Positions 1-7,371 of a DNA stretch of 9,775 nucleotides are shown here, in pieces (within the stretch, counting starts at the first letter, position 1; the number at the start of each line of letters is the position of its first letter). The notes beneath the pieces are model-generated. The model worked only from the letters and a program-made list of their open reading frames with translations. It searched no databases and was not told the DNA's origin. The stretch lies in contig JAUJNJ010000061.1 in the NCBI GenBank assembly GCA_030448225.1, positions 1-9,775 of the forward strand, read 5' to 3'. The stretch comes from Phycisphaerae bacterium (GTDB taxonomy: Bacteria; Planctomycetota; Phycisphaerae; Tepidisphaerales; Tepidisphaeraceae). The position numbers and the translations under genes were made by a program.

Positions 1-2
1 CG

Positions 3-170
3 TACACGCTCGACGCGCCGACCGCGCCTTGGCTGACCGTCGACCCGATCACCGGCCGGATCAGCGGCACCGCGCCGGCGGTCGGGTGAGAGCGTCGTCA
101 CCGCGACGTTCACCGCCCGCGACGGGCTCGGGGCGAGCGACGTGCAGACGATCTGCCTGACGGTCGCCCC
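3..170 (+). other. Putative-Ig / cadherin-like (He_PIG type) domain at the window edge
   Basis: Frame 3 reads YTLDAPTAPWLTVDPITGRI then SGTAPAVG. After a one-base gain near 85 it continues as GESVVTATFTARDGLGASDV and then QTICLTVAP. The signature aPtWLtvdp-TGrisGtp-G, followed by a vtaTDg-Gas-q-ltv strand pair, is the classic pattern of the He_PIG/dystroglycan-type cadherin-like fold found in large bacterial surface proteins. It lies at the N-terminal side of the RHS protein and is probably preceded by more such domains outside the window. Its role is presumably a stalk or adhesive spacer (inference). Confidence 0.65.
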
Positions 171-175
171 GGACG

Positions 176-745
176 AGGCTGCCGGTCGTCCGCGTCGACG
201 TCGACACCGCGGCCGTCGCCCGCGGCGGCTCGGCGCGGTTCGCGACGGCCACCGACGACGTGCGGGTGGCCGGTCTTCGCTCAAGGTGGACGGCCAACTC
301 GTCGCGCTCGACGCCGACGGCTACGCCACCGTGCGGCTCGACGCGGCCGGCCTGATCGTGGCCGAGGCGACGGCGACCGACGGCTGCCGGGCACGCCGGC
401 GTCGCGACGACGACCGTGCGCGTGTTCGACCCGGCCGACCTCTCCGTGCGGGCCTCGCTCGCCACGCCGACGAGCGGGCGCCACCCTGACCGCCCCGACC
501 GAGGTTCGCGGCGTCATCGACGACCCCGAGGACGCGGCCGTCGCCTACGAGTTGTTCGTGGCGCCTCGAGGGCGGCTCCTTCACATCAATCTCCACCGGC
601 CGCTTCGACGGCGCGGCGGCCGACTCCGGGCGAGCGCCTCGGCACGCTCGACCCCACGCTCCTGCAGAACGCGTACACGCCGCGCCTCGTCGCCTACGAC
701 GCCGGCGGCAACATGGCCACGGCCGAGCAAACGTTCAGCACGTTG
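176..745 (+). other. Ig-like beta-sandwich segments of the RHS protein
   Basis: Between the cadherin-like domain and the RHS entry segment, the stitched frames read as two Ig-like units. The first (about 179 to 410) includes VDTAAVARGGSARFATATDD, SLKVDGQLVALDADGYATV and RLDAAGLIVAEATATD. The second (about 425 to 745) includes VFDPADLSV, APTEVRGVIDDPEDAAVAYE, LGTLDPTLLQN and VAYDAGGNMATAEQTFS. The pattern of alternating hydrophobic strands closing on D-x-x-G-N/H is typical of bacterial Ig-like repeats. Frame changes fall near 178, 275, 382, 478, 565, 622 and 742. No catalytic motif is visible, so a structural stalk is likely. Confidence 0.5.
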
Positions 746-753
746 TCGGCGAG

Positions 754-910
754 ATGAAGGTCGGGAACTACAAGTTCGGCGAGGTCGACCTGAGCATCCC
801 GCTGTCGGGAATCCCGATCGAGCTGATGTGCAACTACGATTGGCTTCAACGCCGCCGAGTCCAAGGACTTCGGCCACGGCTGGACGATGGGCCTCGACAT
901 CAACCTGAAG
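754..910 (+). other. RHS entry segment (N-terminal conserved region before the YD shell)
   Basis: The reading is MKVGNYKFGEVDLSIPLSGI, then PIELMCNYD. After a one-base gain near 845 it continues FNAAESKDFGHGWTMGLDIN. The pattern D-L-S-I-P-x-x-G-I-P-I, an aromatic-Tyr-Asp pair, and D-F-G-x-G-W marks the start of the RHS/SpvB-like beta-sheet region in many bacterial YD-repeat proteins. It fixes the identity of the gene independently of the repeats and shows where the Ig-like stalk ends. The methionine at 754 is internal to the protein and should not be taken as its start. Confidence 0.7.
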
Positions 911-1626
911 GAAGGACGGGAGGAGCGTTCGTGGTTCCCGATGGACATGAACGACCCGGATTTCGACGACAACACGTACGTGTCGGTCCGCAGCGGGGCC
1001 GGTGCAGAGCGAGAGCGACCAGTACGAGGGGGCGCGACCCGTCGCGCGACGTGTTCCTCACGCTCCCGGACGGCCGCCGGACGCGCTTCACCTACGCCGA
1101 ACGCTACGCCGGTCTCGGCATGAGCCGGGCGGGCTTCGAGGCCGAGCCGGGCGTGAACGTCACGCTGGCGGTCAACGGCCCGGACCTCATCGAGTACAAC
1201 TCGACGCTCGGGTTCGAGTACTGGGACCACATCGGCTACGTCGTCGGCGACATCGTCGGCGAGGGCGGCTTCGCCATCTCCGACCTGAAGAGTAAAGTAC
1301 GACTTCCCGGCTACGTCATGACCCTCGAGGACGGCACGAGGGTCGTCATCGACAAGACCCAGCCGCGAGGAGACCGAGGGCCGCGAGAGCACGCTCTACG
1401 ACACCGACGGCCTGCCCAACGGCATCTATTCCGACGTGAAGGAGACGTACTACCAGGACGCGACGGTCAGCAAGATCATCGACCCCAACGGCAACCAGGT
1501 CGACGTGACGGCCGACGGCATCAAGCACTCGGACGGGCGGGAGATCAAGTTCGTCCGCGACGCAGCGCCGGGCGGATCGAGCGCGTGCTCGACATCACGC
1601 CGGCCAATCCGGCCGGCGAGGCCGTG

Positions 1627-4033
1627 CTCGAGTACGGCTACGACTCGGGCGGCGACCTCACGAGCGTGAAGCGGCTCGTGGAAGCCGCGATCTCCGCGAC
1701 GACGCCGGCCAAATACGCCACGACGTACTACAACTACGCCCGCAGCGGCGGCGCCTCGACCCACCGCCTCACGTCGGTCACCAGCCCGTCCGGCAAGACG
1801 CCGATCGTCAACGAGTACGATGCCGCCGGGCGGCTCATCGCGACGATCGACGCGTTCGGCAAGCGGGTCGAGTACGGCCACCAGATCGGCCAGCCGCCGC
1901 GAGGTCGTGACCGACCGGCTCGGGCAGCAGAGCGTCTTCGACTACGACGCCCGCGGCAACGCTGCTCTCCACCAACGCCGTCGGCGAGCAGACCCACTTC
2001 ACCTACGACACGGAGAACCGCGTCACGAGCGAGACGACCGCCTACGGCACGCCGCTCGCGCTGACGAAGAACTACGAGTACGACGCCAAGGGCTTCCGCA
2101 CGTCCGAGCGGTACAAGCCGGCGGCGGACAAGCCGGAGTTGGTGACGACGTACGAGTACGCCGACACCGCCAGCGGCGAGCACGCGCTGCGGCGCATGGT
2201 CGACCTGAGCGGCGTCGAGACGCTCAACAGCTACGACCCCGTCAGCGGCCGCCTGATCGAGACGACCGCCCGCGACGCGGCGGGCAACTCTGTCGAAGGG
2301 CACCTTCGACGCCTACGACCGCGGCCAGCCGACGCGCACCACGCAGTGGAACATCGACGCGGCCGGGGTTGCGTCGCCGCACGTGACGAGTGTCACGGTG
2401 CTCGACGCGTCGGGCCGGGCAATCGAGTCATCGAGGACGCCGCCGCGCGCGGTGCTGCAGAAGAGCACGTCCACCTACGACGCCAACGGCAACGTGCTCA
2501 CCTCGACGCAGTGGACGAGGAACGCTGCGCGCGTGGGTGGCGTTCGCGACCACGACCAACGAGTACGACCGTCAGAACCGGCTGGTCAAGTCGGTCGACC
2601 CCGAGCAGAACGTGACGCGCGCATGGTCTACAACGAGGACGGGCAGGTCTTCCAGACGATCGATGCGCGCGGCGTCGTGACCGAGAACGAGTACGACGCG
2701 CTGGGCCAGTTGAAGAAGACGACGCACGCCGCCGGCACGCCCGAGGCCCGCAGCACGTCGACGACGTACGACGCCGAGGGGGCGTGCGACGCATTCGGCC
2801 GATCCCTTGGGAAACGTGACGCAGTCGTTCTTCGACGCCGCGGGCCGGCTGGTGCAGACGCTCCATCCCGACGGTACTGTGAGCCGGACCGTCTATGACG
2901 CGGCCGGGCGGGCGCTGATGGCCGCCGACCGACACGTGCCGGGCCAGCCGACCAACGGCAGCCGCACGATCTACGACGCGTCGGGCCGGGCCGTCGCGAG
3001 CGAGCGAGTGGGCGACGTCATCATCGACGTCACCACGGCCGATGGCGTGTCGAGCAGCACGTTGGTGTCGGCGGGGGCGGTCTACTCCTCCTCGTCTACC
3101 GTCTACGACGTGACCGGCCGCGTGGAGTCGAGCAAGGGGGCAGACAACCAAACGACGCGCTACACCTATGACACCATGGGCCGGCGGAGCGTCGTCACCG
3201 ACGCGCTGTCGAACGAGACGAAGTTCTTCTACGACGGCCTCGGCCGCCAGACGACCGTTCGCGACGCGCTTGGACCGGGAGACCCACACGACGTACGACG
3301 TCTTGGGCCGGGCGATTTTAAAGACCACGTTCGACGACGAAACGTTCGTCTCGACCGGCTACGACGCTGGGCCGCAAAATTGCCGAGACGGACCAACTTC
3401 GGGCGGACGACGAACTTCGAGTACGACGTCGCCGGTCGCCTGACGGCGGTGGTGCAGCCGGCCGTGGACGACCCGGAGGACGCGACGGCCGACCTCGTCC
3501 GGCCGCGGTACGAGTACGAGTACAACAAGTTCGGCGACCTCCTGGTGCGCCGCGACGCCCGGGGCGCGAGACGACGGCCACCTACGACGCGTTCGGCCGC
3601 CGCGAGATGCGCGCACGTTGCCGATGGGCCAGACCGAGCTGCTTCACCTACGACGCGCTCGGCCGGCCGAAGCTGCACGTCGACTTCAAGGGCCAGGTGG
3701 CCGAGACCGTCTACGATGACGACGTACGCTTGCCGGCGGCCGGCCGCATCGGCCTGGGCCGGGCGCGCAGACGCGGCTGTACCCGTCGCTGGCATCCTAC
3801 GCCGAGGGGCGCCGGCACGGCCGCCGAGACGATCGCCTACGGCTACGACGCCCCCGGCCGGCTCGGGAGCACGACCGACGCCCGCGGCACGACGCGCCAC
3901 GCCTACGACCTCGACGGCCGCACGACGCAGGTCGCGTCTCCGGATGGGACGGTCAACCACGCCTACGAGGCGGCGACCGGTCGACTGGCCCGCACGTGGA
4001 CGGACGCCACCGACACCCGCTACGCCTACGACG
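1627..4033 (+). repeat. Degenerate YD-repeat tract (about 60 to 70 bases per unit)
   Basis: A run of degenerate coding repeats, each about 20 to 22 residues, is built around Y-D-x-x-G-R/N. Examples in order are EYGYDSGGDL, NEYDAAGRL, DYDARGN, TYDTENRV, SYDPVSGRL, TYDANGN, EYDRQNRL, EYDALGQL, FFDAAGRL, VYDAAGRA, IYDASGRA, VYDVTGRV, TYDTMGRR, FYDGLGR, TYDVLGR, EYDVAGRL, TYDAFGRR, TYDALGRP, GYDAPGRL and AYDLDGRT. At DNA level the unit centres on tacgacgc-n-ggccg. Repetition of this kind makes short-read placement ambiguous, which bears on the many frame errors. The longest uninterrupted frame runs from about 2788 to 3272. Confidence 0.85.
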
Positions 4034-4240
4034 ACCGGCGACGAGGCCCGCGCGTTCGCGCTGGCCGACAACCGCACGGCCGGGCTGGCGGCGTCGGATC
4101 TGGCCGAGCTGCAGCGGACGACCGGCGAGCTGTCGGCGTCGCTGGAGGACTTCGGCCTGGCGGAGATCGGGTTCGGCGACGGCCAGGTCGACGAGATCCG
4201 GGCGGGGCTGCGCGCGGCGCGCGAGCGACGGAGCGGCGGG
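4034..4240 (+). pseudogene. C-terminal remnant of a ParB-like nuclease-domain protein
   Basis: Directly after the last YD motif, shifted by one frame, the sequence reads GDEARAFALADNRTAGLAAS, then DLAELQRTTGELSASLEDFG and LAEIGFGDGQVDEIRAGL. The signature E-A-R-A-x-A-L-A-D-N-R-T, a helical stretch, then G-F-x-D-x-x-x-D-E-I is the tail that follows the ParB/sulfiredoxin-fold domain in phage- and methylase-associated ParB-like proteins. The N-terminal half of that fold is absent: YD-repeat sequence occupies its place and no start codon precedes it. The remnant ends around RAARERRSGG, although the frame stays open to about 4537. I infer a fragment brought here by recombination or by a misjoin. 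A ParB-type toxin tip on the RHS protein was considered, but half the fold is missing. Confidence 0.55.
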
Positions 4241-4454
4241 GCGACGAAAGGGAGGGCGGCCACCCCGGGGAACTCGGAGCGAGCCAGCGATCTTCGTCTT
4301 CAGCCGGGGGGCATAGAAGTTCGTGGGGTCGTTGAGGAACACCAGGGGTCGCCCCACATTACCTTGCGGTGGCACTCCGGCCGATGCAGCGGGGTTTCTA
4401 GTTGTAAAGTGCCGCGGAAGTCGCTGTTCGACTTCTCGGAAGAAGAAGGATTCC
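4241..4454. other. Convergent gap with no recognisable gene
   Basis: This stretch lies between the ParB-like remnant and the 3' end of the deacetylase gene. Its composition is visibly less G/C-dominated than its flanks, for example around ggtttctagttgtaaag near 4393. The frames crossing it give no family pattern I recognise. An antisense reading, GRPLVFLNDPTNFYAPRLK (about 4300 to 4360), looks superficially protein-like but has no start context or known motif. The only structure seen is the hairpin at 4417 to 4435. Confidence 0.5.
4417..4435. terminator. Perfect 7-bp hairpin between convergent genes, possible weak terminator
   Basis: GAAGTCG, loop CTGTT, CGACTTC forms a perfect 7-bp stem with a 5-base loop. 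It lies 19 bases past the deacetylase stop codon on the - strand, the expected place for a transcription end. No run of T follows on either strand, so it is not a standard intrinsic terminator, and a stem this short can occur by chance. Confidence 0.25.
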
Positions 4455-5176
4455 TTAACGACGAGCGGTTTCGAACGTCACCAGTTGCACGTCGACGTCG
4501 TCGATGGTGGCCTGAACCAAGGGATCGCAGAGAGTGAGGACTTCCCGCGCACGCTCGTCCGCGTAGCACGAGCCGTCGATCGGCTCGTTACCCGGGTGGC
4601 AGCCGATCTCGGTAATGCCCGGGGGAAGATTTCTGATCAAGCGAACTAGCGTAGCAACGGAGGTGCCCTCGGGGTACGGTCTCCCGCGTCCATCCTGGCC
4701 GTAGAACGCCCCGCAGTGCCGGACGTGTGGCGAAAGCCCGCGAGCCGTGAGTCGCAGGCGGTCGGCCAGACGCCGAACCACCGAACGAGCGGGTTCTCGG
4801 TCTGGTGAACGTGCTGGTGAGACTCCACGTGCGTCGGCGGCCGGCCGACGAGGGCGACGAACGCTTCGTACTGATGCCGGACCTCGCGTTCCACGGCAAC
4901 CGGATCGGCAAGGTCGGCGACGACCGCGTACCGCTGTCTCCACGCGTCGCCCTCGAACACCCACTCGCCCAGGTCCAGGTGGAGCCCGACGCCGAGGCGA
5001 GGGCTCGATCGCGCGTAGCGCGCCGCCTCGGCCGCCCCGGGTTGGCGCACCATGAGGCTGGCACTGGTGACGATCCCGCTCTCGTGCGCGCGGATGATGC
5101 CGCGGTTGACGGCGGCGCTCAGGCCGAAGTCGTCGGCGTTGACGATCAGCAGTCGACAGGGGGGCGCTAAGCTCAT
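4455..5176 (-). CDS. ChbG/YdjC-family carbohydrate deacetylase (one frameshift)
   Basis: A metal-dependent carbohydrate deacetylase of the YdjC/ChbG family, which removes N-acetyl groups from amino-sugar-containing substrates. From the ATG at 5176, residues 9 to 18 read LLIVNADDFG, the family hallmark with its metal-binding Asp pair. LGVGLHLDL follows at 61 to 69 and SHQHVH at 119 to 124, giving the metal-binding histidines. The C-terminal EIGCHPG also fits the family. The frame breaks near 4770 to 4774: after ENPLVRWFG the protein resumes one base off as RLADRLRLTARGLSP and runs to the TAA at 4455. Repaired length is about 240 residues, close to the usual 250. The start overlaps the upstream stop as ATGA, so translational coupling is likely. 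As last gene of the cluster it probably deacetylates a sugar on the cluster's product (inference). Confidence 0.85.
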
Positions 5177-6192
5177 AGTCCGACCTCCCGCGCGACGTCG
5201 AACGCCTCGGCCAGCCAGTCGTGGGCGTGTTCGGCCGGCGGTCGCCACTCGGGCGGCGCCCAACCGAGCCACTGTACGGCGCGATGAAGGCGGCAGAGGT
5301 TGAGCGCGCGTGCCATTGCGCGAAAATCCGACACTCCCGCCCCGCGCGCGTAGGTCGCCGCCAACGCGGCCCGCTGCGGCTCGGGCCAGCCGGCTGAGAG
5401 GTCGGCCAGATCCATCATCGCGGGCCCCAGCGCCGCCATCTCCCAGTCGAGCGGGCGGATCGCCGGGGTTCCGCCGCGGTCTTCGACCAGCACGTTGGAC
5501 GCCTGGAACTCGCCGTGGATGAACGCGTGGGGCAGCGCCACGAGTTCCCCTACCACGGTCGCGTACTCTGCCGCAAGCCGCTCGAACGCGGCGACCGGTT
5601 CCGCCGTGCGGCGCGGCTGGCGCACCCGGACGTTGCGGATCGCCGGTTCCGCCCAGCGGCCGTAGTACTCGGCGTTATAGCGAAGGAGCCGCGACGCGCC
5701 CGACTGCGCCCAGGCCCGTCCCGTGCAACCTCGGTGCAACCGCGCCAGCCAAGCGGCCGCCGCGCACCAGGTGTCGAAGTCGCCGATCTGCCAGATCGGC
5801 GTCCCGGCGATCCGCTCGAGCGCGAGTAGGTAGCGTCCTGAGGCGGCGTCGGCGAGGCCGCCGTAGAAGCGGGGTGTACCCTGCGCGGCGGGTCGAAGGA
5901 TGCGCCGATAAACCTCGATTTCCCGCGCCGGATCGATGAGAAATTGGGGCCTCACCCCGCGCGCCGCCTCCAGCGCCCCCGCGGGCGACAGGTCTTTCAT
6001 GACGAGCGCGAGCCGGCCGCCGTCGTCGAACGTGACGTCGAGGTCCTCCGTCTGCCAAGTCGACCCGTAGGCGCCGGCCCGCCGCTCCATCGCCGCGATC
6101 GGACGACGCACACCGGCCTCCTCCGCCAGCGCCGCCTCGAGCCATCCGCGCAGTTCGTCGGTCGAATGTCGCATTGTGGTTGCGGCCGCCAC
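5173..6192 (-). CDS. APH/choline-kinase-like phosphotransferase
   Basis: A 339-residue protein of the aminoglycoside-phosphotransferase/choline-kinase fold, which transfers phosphate from ATP to a small hydroxylated molecule. A strand with Lys66 (LALVMKDLS) fits the ATP-binding lysine. FYGGLAD and YLLALERIAGTPI (about 109 to 133) form the hinge region. HGEFQASNVLV at 226 to 236 is the catalytic loop and LDWEMAALGP at 248 to 257 the metal-binding DFG equivalent, followed by DLADL. The loop has Glu where most family members have Asp (HGD), a variant seen in some bacterial subfamilies. The long start is GTG at 6192, 13 bases past the previous stop. ATG at 6174 (MRHSTDEL) is also plausible, and neither has a well-spaced Shine-Dalgarno. 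It sits between glycosyltransferase and deacetylase genes, so a sugar or sugar-linked substrate is more likely than an antibiotic. Confidence 0.82.
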   Translation of the reverse strand: MAAATTMRHSTDELRGWLEAALAEEAGVRRPIAAMERRAGAYGSTWQTEDLDVTFDDGGRLALVMKDLSPAGALEAARGVRPQFLIDPAREIEVYRRILRPAAQGTPRFYGGLADAASGRYLLALERIAGTPIWQIGDFDTWCAAAAWLARLHRGCTGRAWAQSGASRLLRYNAEYYGRWAEPAIRNVRVRQPRRTAEPVAAFERLAAEYATVVGELVALPHAFIHGEFQASNVLVEDRGGTPAIRPLDWEMAALGPAMMDLADLSAGWPEPQRAALAATYARGAGVSDFRAMARALNLCRLHRAVQWLGWAPPEWRPPAEHAHDWLAEAFDVAREVGL

Positions 6193-6205
6193 CCTGCAGG
6201 GGCCG

Positions 6206-7364
6206 TCACTCGATTCCTACGCTTTGGAGCAACCGGGGCAGAACCCGATCAGAATCGAACACTTCGTGCGCGATCGCCCGCGCCGCGCGAGCGCTCCGGC
6301 CGTAATCCGTGCGGACCGCATCGAGCGCGGCGGCCGCGTCGGCCAACGTCGTGAACGCGAACAGCCCCTCGCCGAGCGGGAGCGAGGGCCCGAAGCCCGT
6401 CTCCTGGGCAATGACTGGTCGACCGCTCGCCAGGTAGCAGACGCTGCGATCGCTGAACCACCCGCACCGCGACAGGACGTACCCGCTCTTGGCGACGGTG
6501 AACTCCCCCCGCGAGTCGCGGACGAACGAAGCGTCGTCCGCGGGCGAGGCCGCAACGACGGCCGGGTCGAGCAACTCCCACCGGTTCGACCGCAGCGCGT
6601 CGAGGTCCGCGCGCTCGTCCGGATGGACCGCCAGTGCGGGCGCAAATCGCTCGGAGGTGAGCGTCGGCAGCGGGAAGAACGGCCGCATCGAATGGGCCTT
6701 TTGCCCGTATCGAACTCCGTCGTGCCACACCGATCCGTAGCCGCGCCAATTGCCCACCGTGGTCCACGCGTCGAGCGCGGGCGGGGCGTCTGCCCGCGGC
6801 CAATGTTCGAGCACGATCGGCTGCCACGTCGGCCGCCAGTCGAGGCCGCAGGTCGGCACGTCACACCCGGGGTGGCCGATCTCGCGTCCGACGGTGACGA
6901 AGTGCGTGTGGCCGCCGAAACGCATGTCGATCCCGTCGTACGCGTGCCACATCTGGACGAAGGCCGGGTCGAGGTCGAGGTAAACACGCGTGGGGATCGG
7001 GTCGAACAGTGCCGGGTCGGTCAGCAGGCCCGAGACGTTGATCAGCATGTCGCACCGCGCGGCAAACCGCCGCAACTGCTCGTGCGACGCGCCGATGCTC
7101 TCCGTCGTCCCGGCCAGCAGCATCGATGCGGAATTGTCGAGGCCAAAGTCGCGAACGACATCACGAAAGTACGCGGCGTTCGCCGACGCCTCGAACGCAA
7201 CGCCGAGTGGCCGCAGTCGGTCGGGCGGCACCGGGTCCACGACGTGCACCTCGTGGCCGAGGCGGCGCAGGCCGAGCACGTACTGTAGAACGGCCCACGT
7301 CGCCCCGCCCTGGTGCGGATCGCGCGATCATGCCGCAGAAGAGGATGGTGGCCTTGCGGGGCAT
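6206..7364 (-). CDS. Glycosyltransferase-like protein, second tandem copy (one frameshift near the N-terminus)
   Basis: A GT-B-like glycosyltransferase paralogous to its upstream neighbour. The true start is probably ATG at 7364 (MPRKATILFCGMIA), 7 bases past the preceding stop. After about 14 codons the frame slips near 7320 to 7326, then continues DPHQGGATWAVLQYVLGLRR, LGHEVHVVDPV, and to the TGA at 6206. Repaired length is about 385 residues against 394 for the paralogue. Shared landmarks are the glycine pair after the first strand, INVSG, RVYLDLDPAFVQMWHA, VLEHWP, the C-terminal CGWFSDRSVCYLASGRPVIA, and FDSDRVL. The CGWFSDR...SGRP block is where GT-B enzymes bind the sugar nucleotide (inference from position). 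No E-x7-E motif is visible, so it is not an ordinary GT4 enzyme. A GTG at 7279 opens a shorter frame but would remove the glycine-rich first strand. Confidence 0.72.
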
Positions 7365-7371
7365 GTGCGGG

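Larger units (their letters stand above)
3..4033 (+). pseudogene. YD-repeat (RHS-like) cell-surface protein, 5'-partial and broken by about 27 frame changes
   Basis: This is one large secreted or surface RHS/YD-repeat protein of about 1,340 residues, incomplete at the left edge. Stitching frames gives Ig/cadherin-like domains (3 to about 740), an RHS entry segment (about 754 to 910), a beta-rich linker (about 910 to 1620) and YD repeats (about 1627 to 4033). Typical repeat cores read YDAAGRL, YDALGR, YDVLGR and YDTMGRR. YD-repeat proteins form hollow beta shells and often act in contact-dependent toxin delivery or adhesion. The usual C-terminal RHS core end and variable toxin tip are missing, because the YD reading stops at YAYDDR and ParB-like sequence follows. 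Coherent protein jumps frame about every 150 bases, mostly by +1, with no in-frame stop inside the stitched frames. I see codon structure preserved, and infer either sequencing/assembly error or very recent inactivation. The family call is firm; its working state is unknown. Confidence 0.85.

Noticed and set aside
694..1392. 232-codon - strand open frame in the RHS region
   Set aside because: The + strand reads as the RHS entry segment and linker through this stretch; the antisense frame has no recognisable motif.
3..4033. Programmed frameshifting as the cause of the RHS frame changes
   Set aside because: Programmed sites are one or two per gene, with a slippery sequence and a downstream structure; about 27 sites with varied contexts cannot be that.
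1627..4033. CRISPR or simple tandem DNA repeat
   Set aside because: The periodicity is coding, degenerate, and explained by YD protein repeats; there are no identical repeats with unique spacers.
4034..4240. ParB-like domain as the toxin tip of the RHS protein
   Set aside because: ParB-type nuclease tips exist in polymorphic toxins, but here only the tail beyond the catalytic part is present, the RHS core end is missing, and the frame does not match.
4300..4360. Antisense peptide GRPLVFLNDPTNFYAPRLK as a small gene
   Set aside because: It has no good start or ribosome site and no known motif, and it passes into the reverse of the ParB-like remnant.
5173..6192. Aminoglycoside-resistance gene
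   Set aside because: The fold is shared with many kinases; the glycan-cluster context and HGE loop give no reason to assign antibiotic resistance.
6176..7288. 370-codon + strand open frame opposite the second glycosyltransferase and phosphotransferase start
   Set aside because: Low-complexity Arg/Val-rich translation; antisense shadow of recognisable - strand proteins.
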